Source: Brotaphodocola sp003480315
GTDB lineage: Bacteria > Bacillota > Clostridia > Lachnospirales > Lachnospiraceae
DNA: 64,000 nt
Strand: one strand, 5' to 3'
Assembly (NCBI RefSeq): GCF_964246085.1
Contig: NZ_CAXTPD010000008.1
Part shown: positions 15,757-23,283 of the stretch, piece after piece
Position numbering within the stretch: the first letter of the stretch is position 1
Layout: each line of letters begins with the position of its first letter
Made by a program: the position numbers and the translations under genes
The notes under the pieces: model-generated
What the model was told of the DNA's origin: nothing
Database searches by the model: none
What the model saw: only the letters and a program-made list of their open reading frames with translations

Positions 15757-17805
15757 ATGGAAACAGGAAATCAGCGGGAAGGCTATGGCCGCAGCCGCGG
15801 AAAGTGGAGCAGAAAGAAGGAGAGAGAAAAACAGAAGGAACAGCAGAGGGAACATCTGGATCTTTTGAATCCGGAAAAGGAAACTCCGGAAAAACAGGAA
15901 GAAAAGAACGCCGGCAGAAAAATTGCCGTAGCAGTCGGGGGAGCAGTCCTGACGGCGGCTGTTGCTGCTGGCGCTGTTTATGTGGGAATGGGACAGAAAT
16001 ACAAGAGGGTATACTTTCCCAATACTACCATAAACGGTCTGGATGTATCCGGCCTGACCCCGGACGAGGTCAAAAAGCAGATCACGGATGAGACCAGCGG
16101 TTATACGATGATAGTTCAGGAGCGGGGCGGGGAAAACGAAGCCATCCGGGGCAGCGACATTGATCTGCATCCGGAATTTGATGGAACGCTGGAGAAAATC
16201 CTGGAGAATCAGAGTCCGCTTGCATGGAGCTTTCATATCGGCCGTTATGTGGATTATACCATTGATACCATGGCGGTTTTTGATGATGCAAAGCTTTCGG
16301 CAGTGGTTTCCGGGCTGAAGTGTCTGACCCCGGAACGGGCCGCGGCACCACAGAACGCCTACATATCCAACTACATTTCCGGTACAGGATATGAGATTGT
16401 TCCGGAGGAGCAGGGGGCAAGCCCGGATCCGCAGCTGCTTTCCGATGCAGTAAAGAATGCGATTTTAAATTTTCAGGAGAATCTTTCTCTGGAGGATGCG
16501 CAGGTTTATCAGAAACCGCAGATTACAGCAGAAAGTGAAGCGCTGAACGCAGAGCTTGCGGCCTGGAATAAATATGTGCACACCACAGTCACCTATCGCT
16601 TTGGAAATCGGAGTGAGGTGCTGGACGGTGAAAAGATCCACACCTGGCTTGTGAGTGACGGACAGGGAGGTGTTTCGCTGGATGAATCGAAAATCGGCGA
16701 GTATGTGTCCTGGCTGGGCCAGACCTACAATACGGCCTACAAGCCCAAAAGCCTGAAGACATCCTACGGGCAGACGGTTACCATCAGCAAGAGTGTATAC
16801 GGATGGAAAATCAACCAGAAGGAAGAAACTGAAGCATTAAAACAACTCCTTCTTTCCTGTGAGAGCCAGGAGCGGGAGCCGGTCTACAGCCAGACAGCAG
16901 CTGTGCATGATGAAAATGATTACGGAAATACCTATGTTGAGATCAATCTGACAGCCCAGCATTTGTTTTTTTATAAGGAAGGAAAGCTTGTGGTAGAGTC
17001 AGATTTTGTGTCCGGCAATGAGTCCCGGGGATGGAGTACTCCTGCAGGAGCATATCCGCTGACCTATAAGCAGCGCAACGCTACCTTAAAGGGGCAAAAC
17101 TACTCGACACCGGTTTCTTACTGGATGCCATTTAACGGCGGCATTGGTATGCATGATGCCTACTGGCGTTCCAGCTTTGGCGGGAAAATTTACAAAACCA
17201 ATGGTTCTCATGGCTGCATCAATCTGCCGCCGGCAGTGGCAAAAACGGTTTATGAGAATATTTCTGCCGGCATGCCGGTGCTCTGCTATCACCTGCAGGG
17301 TTCCGGAAGCGGCACAACCAGCACCACAGCCCAGAATGGCGGCGCAGCAGCGGCTGAGACGAAGCCACAGCCTGCTAATACAGAGAGCGGACAGGGAAGC
17401 ACGCATGAGACTGCGGCCAGTCATCCGGGCAGCACTTCCAAGCCATCTGCGGCAGCTCAGCCATCTGCGGCAGCTCAGCCATCTGCGGCAGCTCAGCCAA
17501 CTACAGCGGCACAGTCCACTACGGCAGCAGCTCAGCCAACTACAGCAGCTCAGCCGACCACGGCAGCGCCCAAGCCGGCTACAGCGGCATCCTCCGGCAA
17601 TGGTTCCGCCCAGGCCTATCCGGGACAGAACAGCTCAACTCCACCGTCTTCTTCCGGCAGTGCATCTTCCGGCGGTCCGGGTTCCGGATCCGGTGGGACC
17701 CAGAGTACTCCGGGTGGTCCCGGCAATACACAGGGAAGTCCATCCGGCTCCGGCGTGAGCAGCGCACCCGGAAGCTCCCAGATGCCGGGCCCGGGAGCTT
17801 CATAA
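15757..17805 (+). CDS. Membrane-anchored L,D-transpeptidase with repetitive Ala/Pro tail
   Basis: A 682-residue paralogue of the preceding enzyme, with the same two PG-binding modules and YkuD domain (VEINLTAQHLFFYKEGKLVV, GGIGMHDAYWRSSFG, GSHGCINLPP). It differs at both ends. Residues 1-50 are highly charged and cytoplasmic, followed by one transmembrane anchor (IAVAVGGAVLTAAVAAGAVY). After the catalytic domain come about 165 residues of low-complexity Ala, Pro, Thr, Ser and Gly, including PSAAAQ repeats. The tail probably spans or binds the wall, or is a flexible linker ending free. The ATG at 15757 is preceded by AAGGAAGGAT; ATGs at 15715 and 15730 lack sites. Expression may be coupled to the upstream paralogue. 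Confidence 0.92.
   Translation: METGNQREGYGRSRGKWSRKKEREKQKEQQREHLDLLNPEKETPEKQEEKNAGRKIAVAVGGAVLTAAVAAGAVYVGMGQKYKRVYFPNTTINGLDVSGLTPDEVKKQITDETSGYTMIVQERGGENEAIRGSDIDLHPEFDGTLEKILENQSPLAWSFHIGRYVDYTIDTMAVFDDAKLSAVVSGLKCLTPERAAAPQNAYISNYISGTGYEIVPEEQGASPDPQLLSDAVKNAILNFQENLSLEDAQVYQKPQITAESEALNAELAAWNKYVHTTVTYRFGNRSEVLDGEKIHTWLVSDGQGGVSLDESKIGEYVSWLGQTYNTAYKPKSLKTSYGQTVTISKSVYGWKINQKEETEALKQLLLSCESQEREPVYSQTAAVHDENDYGNTYVEINLTAQHLFFYKEGKLVVESDFVSGNESRGWSTPAGAYPLTYKQRNATLKGQNYSTPVSYWMPFNGGIGMHDAYWRSSFGGKIYKTNGSHGCINLPPAVAKTVYENISAGMPVLCYHLQGSGSGTTSTTAQNGGAAAAETKPQPANTESGQGSTHETAASHPGSTSKPSAAAQPSAAAQPSAAAQPTTAAQSTTAAAQPTTAAQPTTAAPKPATAASSGNGSAQAYPGQNSSTPPSSSGSASSGGPGSGSGGTQSTPGGPGNTQGSPSGSGVSSAPGSSQMPGPGAS
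17443..17496 (+). repeat. 18-bp tandem repeat encoding PSAAAQ
   Basis: Three identical copies of an 18-bp unit (17443-17460, 17461-17478, 17479-17496) each encode Pro-Ser-Ala-Ala-Ala-Gln. Four diverged copies (PTTAAQ-like) follow to 17571. The unit length is a multiple of three, so copy number can change without a frameshift. Confidence 0.9.
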
Positions 17806-17853
17806 AAATAGCATCACGAGTGGATAAGATTAGTCCTTAACAAAATAAAGCAA

Positions 17854-17882
17854 TTGACAAAGACACAGACGGGTTGTATGAT
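17854..17882 (+). promoter_or_regulatory. Promoter of the amino acid ABC operon
   Basis: TTGACA (17854-17859) and TATGAT (17877-17882), 17 bases apart, start a leader of about 95 bases before the first gene at 17983. Confidence 0.8.
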
Positions 17883-17924
17883 AAAACAAGCTTAAAAACC
17901 AAGAATATACGTGAAAAAGAAAGC

Positions 17925-17960
17925 AAAGGAGCCTTCAAACAAGGGGCTTCTTTACTTTTT
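17925..17960 (+). terminator. Attenuator-like hairpin in the leader of the amino acid ABC operon
   Basis: AAAGGAGCC (17925-17933) pairs with GGCTTCTTT (17945-17953), one G-T pair, and is followed by CTTTTT at 17955-17960. It lies between the promoter and the first gene, so a fraction of transcripts may stop here. No known riboswitch or leader peptide is evident in the roughly 40 bases before it. Confidence 0.5.
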
Positions 17961-17982
17961 CGCGGAATGAGGAGGAAACATT

Positions 17983-18918
17983 ATGAAAAAGAATGCAAAG
18001 AAACTGATGGCAGCCGCTATGGCAGCCCTGATGGCAGCATCCATGACCGCATGCGGCGGAAGCAAGACAGAGACTACCTCAGCAGCAGACACCACTGCAG
18101 CAGAGAGTGCGGCAGATGCGGCAGAGACCACCGCAGCAGGAGCAGCCGAGGCTGCAAAAGACGGCGAGAAGAAGGTTCTGAAGGTAGCTATGGAGTGTGC
18201 ATATGCACCGTACAACTGGACCCAGCCGGATGATTCCAACGGTGCGGTTCCGATCGCAGACAGCAACGAATACGCTTACGGCTATGATGTTATGATGGCA
18301 AAGAAAATCTGTGAGGAGTTAGGTTATGACCTGCAGATCGTCCGTCTTGACTGGGATTCCCTGATTCCGGCACTTCAGTCCGGTCAGGCTGACTGTGTCA
18401 TTGCAGGCCAGTCCATCACACAGGAGCGTCTTCAGGCTGTAGACTTCTCTGAGCCGTACTACTACGCAACCATCGTTACTCTGGTAAAAAAAGACAGCAA
18501 CTATGCAGATGCAACCAGCGTCGCAGATCTGGCAGGTGCAACCTGTACCTCCCAGCAGAGCACTATCTGGTATCAGAACTGCCTGCCGCAGATCCCGGAT
18601 GCAAACATTCTGGCTGCAACCGCAAGCGCACCGGATATGCTCATGTCCTTAAACGCAGGCAAGTGTGACCTGGTCGTAACCGACCAGCCGACCGGTAAGG
18701 GTGCACTGGTTGCTTATCCGGATTTCAAAATGCTTGAGTTTGGCGGTGGTGATAAGGACTTCCAGGTCAGCGATGAGGATATCAACATCGGTATTTCCAT
18801 GAAGAAGGGCAACACAGAGTTAAAAGAAGCCATCGACAGCGTCCTCACCAAGATGACCAAAGATGATTTCTCTGCCATGATGGACGCGGCAATTTCCGTT
18901 CAGCCGCTGGCTAACTAA
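17983..18918 (+). CDS. Polar amino acid ABC transporter substrate-binding lipoprotein
   Basis: This 311-residue SBP_bac_3 family lipoprotein captures an amino acid outside the membrane. Its signal is MKKNAKKLMAAAMAALMAAS ending in the lipobox TACGG, followed by an Ala/Thr/Glu-rich linker to about residue 63. The binding domain starts VLKVAMECAYAPYNWTQPDD and contains the diagnostic YGYDVMMAKKICEELGYDL and LIPALQSGQADCVIAGQSIT, then RLQAVDFSEPYYYATIVTLV. Permease and ATPase genes follow directly. The ligand cannot be assigned by eye; family members bind cystine, glutamine, arginine or histidine. AGGAGG precedes the ATG. Confidence 0.93.
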   Translation: MKKNAKKLMAAAMAALMAASMTACGGSKTETTSAADTTAAESAADAAETTAAGAAEAAKDGEKKVLKVAMECAYAPYNWTQPDDSNGAVPIADSNEYAYGYDVMMAKKICEELGYDLQIVRLDWDSLIPALQSGQADCVIAGQSITQERLQAVDFSEPYYYATIVTLVKKDSNYADATSVADLAGATCTSQQSTIWYQNCLPQIPDANILAATASAPDMLMSLNAGKCDLVVTDQPTGKGALVAYPDFKMLEFGGGDKDFQVSDEDINIGISMKKGNTELKEAIDSVLTKMTKDDFSAMMDAAISVQPLAN

Positions 18919-18993
18919 TCAAGGTTCTATGTGGGCGCACCGTCAGGCGCGCCTGCTTAAGCTACAGTTTTCAGATTTAGAGGAGAAAGTATT

Positions 18994-19785
18994 ATGCCAA
19001 CAGACTTTTTCGGCCGTGTGATGGTCGTATTCCAGAGATACGGAATGTCTATGCTGCAGGGTGCCGGAGTCAGCCTCCGAATTGCACTGGTTGGTACCAT
19101 TGTGGGCTGTATCATTGGTTTTGCAGTGGGTATCGTGCAGACGATTCCGGTTGAGGCAAAAGATAACCCGATCAAAAAAGGTGTTTTGTGGGTGATCAAG
19201 CTCATTATGAATGCCTACGTGGAATTTTTCCGCGGTACCCCGATGATGGCGCAGGCCATGTTCATCTACTATGGTATGCTTCCGCTTTTAGGCTTAAACT
19301 TAAGCATGTGGCAGGCAGCCTACTTCATTCTGTCCATCAATACCGGTGCCTATATGGCTGAGACAGTCCGCGGCGGTATCCTTTCTATTGATCTGGGTCA
19401 GACTGAGGGCGCAAAGGCCATCGGCATGACCCATGTACAGACCATGCTTTACGTTATTCTGCCGCAGGCACTCAGAAACATCATGCCGCAGATCGGCAAC
19501 AACCTGATCATCAACATCAAGGACAGCTGCGTGCTTTCCGTGATCGGTGTGGCAGAGCTGCTTTACAAGACAAAATCCGCAGCAGGCGCCCTGTACATGA
19601 ACTTTGAGACCTACACCATCACTATGATCGTGTATTTCATCATGACCTTTACCTGCTCCCGTATCCTGCGGTGGCTGGAGAACCGCATGGACGGTTCTGA
19701 CAACTATGATCTGGCAACCACGGACACCCTGGCACATACCAGCGGCATGTATCGTTATGAAGAGAAAAAGAAGGAGGAAGAGTAA
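18994..19785 (+). CDS. Amino acid ABC transporter permease
   Basis: A 263-residue HisM/GlnP-type membrane component. The sequence has the N-terminal helix pair (GAGVSLRIALVGTIVGCIIG), the family motif VEFFRGTPMMAQAMFIYYG and the ATPase-coupling EAA loop (AETVRGGILSIDLGQTEGAK, followed by PQALRNIMPQIGNN). About five transmembrane segments are seen, as usual. The last 30 residues are charged and cytoplasmic. It lies between the binding protein and the ATPase (2-base gap), and probably forms a homodimer because no second permease gene is present. A site, AGAGGAG, precedes the ATG. Confidence 0.95.
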   Translation: MPTDFFGRVMVVFQRYGMSMLQGAGVSLRIALVGTIVGCIIGFAVGIVQTIPVEAKDNPIKKGVLWVIKLIMNAYVEFFRGTPMMAQAMFIYYGMLPLLGLNLSMWQAAYFILSINTGAYMAETVRGGILSIDLGQTEGAKAIGMTHVQTMLYVILPQALRNIMPQIGNNLIINIKDSCVLSVIGVAELLYKTKSAAGALYMNFETYTITMIVYFIMTFTCSRILRWLENRMDGSDNYDLATTDTLAHTSGMYRYEEKKKEEE

Positions 19786-19787
19786 CG

Positions 19788-20531
19788 ATGGCAGAGAATC
19801 ATGTACTGGAAATTCGTCATTTAAGCAAATCCTTCGGCAAGCATGTGGTTCTGCGTGATATTGACTTTACAGTAGACACAGGCGATGTAACCTGTATCAT
19901 CGGTGCGTCAGGCTCCGGCAAGTCTACCCTGCTGCGCTGTGTCAACATGCTGGAGACTCCGACCACCGGAGAAATTCTTTATCATGAGAAGGACATTACT
20001 GATAAGGGTGTGAATGTCCCGGCATACCGCTCTAAGGTGGGCATGGTGTTCCAGAGCTTTAACCTGTTCAATAACCTGACCGTTCTGGAAAACTGCATGA
20101 TCGGCCAGACCAAGGTGTTAAAGCGTTCCAAGGAGGAAGCAAAGAAAAACGCCATGAAATATCTGGAAAAAGTAGGCATGGCACCGTACATTAACGCAAA
20201 GCCGAAGCAGATCTCCGGCGGACAGAAGCAGCGTGTGGCCATCGCCCGCGCCCTGGCTATGGAGCCGGAGGTGCTGCTGTTCGATGAGCCGACCTCTGCG
20301 TTGGATCCGCAGATGGTTGGCGAGGTACTGGCTGTTATGCGCACCCTGGCAAAGGAAGGCATCACCATGATTATCGTGACTCATGAGATGGCCTTTGCCC
20401 GCGATGTCTCCAACCATGTGGTATTCATGGCAGACGGAGTCATTGAGGAGGAGGGAACACCGGCAGATATCTTCGGCAATCCGCAGAAGGCAAAGACCAA
20501 GGAGTTCTTAAGCAGATTTATTCAGGGCTAA
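19788..20531 (+). CDS. Amino acid ABC transporter ATP-binding protein
   Basis: A complete 247-residue GlnQ/HisP-type ATPase that powers the importer. Walker A is GASGSGKSTLLRC, the Q-loop region is KVGMVFQSFNLFNNLTVLEN, the signature is ISGGQKQRVAIARALAMEP, Walker B is VLLFDEPTSALDPQMVGEVL and the switch His is in MIIVTHEMAFARDV. It follows the permease by 2 bases and is the last gene of the operon. Downstream comes the long palindromic repeat at 20540. Confidence 0.97.
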   Translation: MAENHVLEIRHLSKSFGKHVVLRDIDFTVDTGDVTCIIGASGSGKSTLLRCVNMLETPTTGEILYHEKDITDKGVNVPAYRSKVGMVFQSFNLFNNLTVLENCMIGQTKVLKRSKEEAKKNAMKYLEKVGMAPYINAKPKQISGGQKQRVAIARALAMEPEVLLFDEPTSALDPQMVGEVLAVMRTLAKEGITMIIVTHEMAFARDVSNHVVFMADGVIEEEGTPADIFGNPQKAKTKEFLSRFIQG

Positions 20532-20539
20532 AAAGGTCC

Positions 20540-20706
20540 GGAAGTGAAAGAGACCGCTTTCCTATTTTCATATATCGTTGTTTGCTTGCTCTCGCTAACA
20601 CGCGTTCGCCTGTGTCGGATTAACATCCGCCACATTCGGACGTGTATGCTCAAGATGCAAACACCTGATATGCTGAAAATCCCGGAAGGCGGTCTCATTC
20701 ACTTCC
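20540..20706. repeat. Long imperfect palindromic repeat, copy A
   Basis: The 17-bp ends (20540-20556 and 20690-20706) are inverted repeats matching at 16 positions. Pairing continues inward through several blocks (for example ATTTTCA with TGAAAAT, and GTTTGC with GCAAAC) to a central stem whose loop is TTAAC. A second copy, about 96% identical and inverted, lies at 62455-62623. No coding capacity is credible. It fills most of the 433-base gap between the ABC operon and the lipoprotein gene. Confidence 0.9.
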
Positions 20707-20736
20707 TGCTGTACTGGCTATGCCAGGATAATAAAT

Positions 20737-20808
20737 AACGCAGTCAGAACGTTACTGACGAAAGCCTGTAATCCGGTTTTTATCTAATCGTAGCGTTCTG
20801 GCTGCGTT
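20737..20808 (+). other. Inverted repeat downstream of palindrome A
   Basis: AACGCAGTCAGAACG (20737-20751) pairs with CGTTCTGGCTGCGTT (20794-20808), one G-T pair, around a 42-base loop, followed by TTTCC. It could end transcription from the ABC operon. The flanking AGGATAATAAATAACGCAG motif recurs beside palindrome copy B near 62401. The remaining bases to 20964 show nothing further. Confidence 0.5.
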
Positions 20809-20964
20809 TCCTTATCTGCCGTTGTTCCTCTCAACTCTGCTGTTTTTTTAAAATAAATTTTCTTTTGCTGCAACATTTCTCATGCCTCATCTGTATATAG
20901 GATAGAACGGTATAAAAAGTAAAAACAGCCGTGAAAAATTCAGAATGCAGAGGAGAATAAGATT

Positions 20965-21496
20965 ATGCGCAGAAAGATGAACAAGCGTGTGTGGAGTGAT
21001 GTTGGCGGCCATGATGGCAGCGGCAGTTTCTGTGACAGCCTGTGGAGGGCAGGGCAGCACTGGAGAGACAGTGACGGTACAGCGTTCCGAAGATTTTGTG
21101 GGTATGCCGAATCCGTTTACAGACAATGCTACGTTGGAAGAAGCAGAGGAATATGCCGGCTTTTCCATTCAGGTGCCGGATCAGATCAGTGGAGTTTCCG
21201 CGACAGCGTTCCGAAATTTAGGCCAGGAAATGTTGGAAGTCATCTATTATAATGGAGAACAGGAAGTGGCAAGAATCCGCAAGAGTCACGAAAATGCAGA
21301 TAACAGCGGAAATTATGTGGGATATCCTGAAATCAAAAATGAGAAGATCGGCGGTCTGGATGTATCTCTGAAAGAAAAGGATGGCAAGGTTGTTCTGGCT
21401 ATCTGGAGTGACGGAGCGTACAGCTATTCCATCTCTTTGGATGAGCAGGGCGTGAGCCTGGAAGAGATGACAGCGCTGGTTAAGGCTGTGAAGTAA
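20965..21496 (+). CDS. Lipoprotein with anti-sigma-type sensor domain, frameshifted in its signal peptide
   Basis: The strong site AGAGGAG points to the ATG at 20965 (MRRKMNKRVW), but this frame leaves the gene and ends at 21252. The real protein continues one frame over from about 20987: MLAAMMAAAVSVTACGG (hydrophobic core and lipobox), then a 145-residue secreted domain (DFVGMPNPFTDNATLEEAEE, VVLAIWSDGAYSYSISLDEQ). That domain is homologous to the C-terminal domain of the anti-sigma factor encoded at 22128 (YKLAIWQQDGFAYSLNYE). The break falls at a short GTGTGTGG run: one added GT would restore a continuous signal peptide. Without repair, translation would need the GTG at 20987 or ATG at 20999. 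It lies directly upstream of the sigma and anti-sigma genes and may be a soluble decoy or co-sensor. Confidence 0.65.
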
Positions 21497-21517
21497 GACA
21501 GTACGGGAGAAGTGAGT

Positions 21518-22141
21518 ATGGATTTTGTACTTTGGAACGAAGGAACATTTTCGGAAAAGCTGTTTTCCGGAATCCGCTTCTGGATCAGATGGATTGCAGA
21601 GAAAGTGGGGAGCGGATACAGAGCTGCAGAGGTGGAGGCAGAGGAAGATGAAAAATCCGTCCGTGCTTTCCATCAGAATGCCGAGCGTCTGCTGGATACT
21701 TATGGCAATACTGTTTTGCGGATGGCCTATTCCTACCTCCACAACATGAGCGATGCAGAAGAAATCCTGCAGGAGACTTTGATCAAGTATTTGACCGTCC
21801 AGCCAGAGCTTCATGGTTCGGAGCATGAGAAGGCTTGGCTTCTTCGGGTGGCAGCAAACTTGAGTAAAAATCGCCTGGATTACAACCGCCTGCGGGATAC
21901 CGATGAGCTGGAAGAAACTCTGGTGAGCCAGGAGCGGGAGGATCTTTCTTTTCTGTGGGAGGCAGTCAAGCGGCTGCCGGAGGCAAACCGTGAGGTGATC
22001 CATCTTTTCTATTATGAGGGATATCCTACCGCTCAGATTGCAAAGATTTTGAACCGCCGGGAGAGTACGGTGCGGTCGGATCTGCGCAGAGGCCGGGAAC
22101 GGTTGAAGAAAATTCTGAAGGAGGAGTATGATTTTGAGTGA
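21518..22141 (+). CDS. ECF-type RNA polymerase sigma factor
   Basis: A 207-residue sigma-70 family protein. Region 2 is at about residues 65-125 (VLRMAYSYLHNMSDAEEILQ, then HEKAWLLRVAANLSKNRL) and region 4 at about 150-200 (LPEANREVIHLFYYEGYPTA, QIAKILNRRESTVRSDLRRG). The N-terminal 50 residues are an unusual extension before region 2. The ATG at 21518 has GGGAG 8 bases upstream. Its stop codon overlaps the anti-sigma gene by 14 bases, the classic arrangement of an ECF sigma factor with its membrane anti-sigma. The inducing signal is unknown. Confidence 0.93.
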   Translation: MDFVLWNEGTFSEKLFSGIRFWIRWIAEKVGSGYRAAEVEAEEDEKSVRAFHQNAERLLDTYGNTVLRMAYSYLHNMSDAEEILQETLIKYLTVQPELHGSEHEKAWLLRVAANLSKNRLDYNRLRDTDELEETLVSQEREDLSFLWEAVKRLPEANREVIHLFYYEGYPTAQIAKILNRRESTVRSDLRRGRERLKKILKEEYDFE

Positions 22142-22958
22142 AAAGTATAAAGAAATCATGGATCAGGTCCGTGTGACGGATGAGATGAAGCAGCGTGTCC
22201 TTCGGAATATGAAAGAGCAGGTGGAAGCGGAGAAAGCAAGCAAGCTGAGGATGAATGCTGGCAACAAAGTCAGGACGATTCGGAAGCAGAAGTCTGGAGA
22301 AAGGTCAGAATCCGGAAAGATCATTCAAAGCCGGTTTTTCTCCTATGGCAGAACTTTACGGTATCTGTCTGCGGCGGCCTGCATTATGATGCTGATCGTG
22401 GGCGGTCTGACTGTGCCGCGGCTGCTGCATCTGGGAAATGGACTTCCGCCGGCACCCACGGGCGCGGCAGTTGGAATGGCACCGGGTGAGACTATGGTGG
22501 GTTTGGGAGAACCAGAGTCTGAAACGCGACAGGATGAACTGGGCGGCCAGGCTGGTGCCATGATCGGAAACGGTATGGTGGAAGTAGATTCCCTTGCAGA
22601 ACTTTCTCAGATATTCGGCTTTTCCGTCCCGGAGGTAAAAAACATTCCATTTGAAGTGACCAGCACCGTGTATACAAATGGCTGGAATGAATTCGCCCAG
22701 GTGGAATACCAGGGAAAAAGCCAGGATGAAGCAGTGCTGTTTCGCAAAGCCAGAGGAACGGATGATATTTCCGGTGACTACAATACTTATTCGGATGTAA
22801 AGGAAGTTACCGTAAAGGAAGTGTCCGTGACATTAAAAGGGGACGACGGGCAGTACAAGCTAGCTATCTGGCAGCAGGACGGATTTGCGTATTCACTGAA
22901 TTATGAACCGGGTGGAAGTGAGGCTGTGTTTGTAGAGATGATCCAGAGTGTTCAGTAA
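22128..22958 (+). CDS. Membrane anti-sigma factor with extracellular DUF4367-like domain
   Basis: A 276-residue single-span protein. Residues 1-78 are cytoplasmic and charged (KYKEIMDQVRVTDEMKQRVL), as expected of the sigma-binding part. The membrane helix is about residues 80-105 (YLSAAACIMMLIVGGLTVPR). The outside part has a Gly/Pro-rich linker and a sensor-like domain from about residue 150 (LAELSQIFGFSVPEVKNIPF, VTLKGDDGQYKLAIWQQDGF). It resembles DUF4367-type domains of Bacillota anti-sigma factors, and that domain recurs in the lipoprotein at 20965. It starts within the sigma gene after GGAGGAGT, so the two are translationally coupled. Confidence 0.8.
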   Translation: MILSEKYKEIMDQVRVTDEMKQRVLRNMKEQVEAEKASKLRMNAGNKVRTIRKQKSGERSESGKIIQSRFFSYGRTLRYLSAAACIMMLIVGGLTVPRLLHLGNGLPPAPTGAAVGMAPGETMVGLGEPESETRQDELGGQAGAMIGNGMVEVDSLAELSQIFGFSVPEVKNIPFEVTSTVYTNGWNEFAQVEYQGKSQDEAVLFRKARGTDDISGDYNTYSDVKEVTVKEVSVTLKGDDGQYKLAIWQQDGFAYSLNYEPGGSEAVFVEMIQSVQ

Positions 22959-22976
22959 ATTTTTGTAGACACATGG

Positions 22977-23005
22977 TTGACACCATATATGACACCACAT
23001 ATAAT
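22977..23005 (+). promoter_or_regulatory. Consensus promoter of hicAB with overlapping direct repeat
   Basis: TTGACA (22977-22982) and TATAAT (23000-23005) are perfect and 17 bases apart. TGACACCA occurs twice, at 22978-22985 and 22990-22997, within the promoter. This is a likely HicB operator for autorepression. Confidence 0.8.
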
Positions 23006-23025
23006 GAGTGTAGGAGGTATTGAAA

Positions 23026-23283
23026 ATGTCAAAGTGGGATAAAATGATAGCGCGGATATGCACTTTGTCAAAGGACCTCCGATTTGACGAATTGCGGAAG
23101 GTATTGGAGAGTTATGGATATGAAATGTATGCCCCCAGGAGCGGAAGCAGTCATTACACATTCAGAAAAGCAGGCTGTATGCCAATTACGATACTGAAGC
23201 ATGAACCAATCAAGAAAGTATATGTAGAAATGGTAAGGCAGATTGTAGAAAGTGAGGCGAAGAATGATGAAGACGCTGAATGA
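23026..23283 (+). CDS. hicA: HicA-type mRNA interferase toxin
   Basis: An 85-residue dsRBD-fold toxin of the type II HicAB system, which cleaves mRNA and tmRNA. The core LRKVLESYGYEMYAPRSGSS leads to HYTFRKAGCMPITILKHEPI; the His in GSSHYTF is at the place of the catalytic histidine. The C-terminus KKVYVEMVRQIVE is typical. The ATG at 23026 has AGGAGG 7 bases upstream. It overlaps the antitoxin gene by 20 bases. The N-terminal 20 residues are somewhat longer than in the smallest HicA proteins. Confidence 0.88.
   Translation: MSKWDKMIARICTLSKDLRFDELRKVLESYGYEMYAPRSGSSHYTFRKAGCMPITILKHEPIKKVYVEMVRQIVESEAKNDEDAE

Noticed and set aside
17443..17571. CRISPR-like array
   Set aside because: The repeats are contiguous 18-bp units without spacers and encode PSAAAQ in the tail of a transpeptidase.
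20544..20738. Short open frame inside palindrome A, and similar ones at 62159-62407
   Set aside because: They read through long inverted repeats, lack ribosome binding sites and are not kept in frame between copies A and B.
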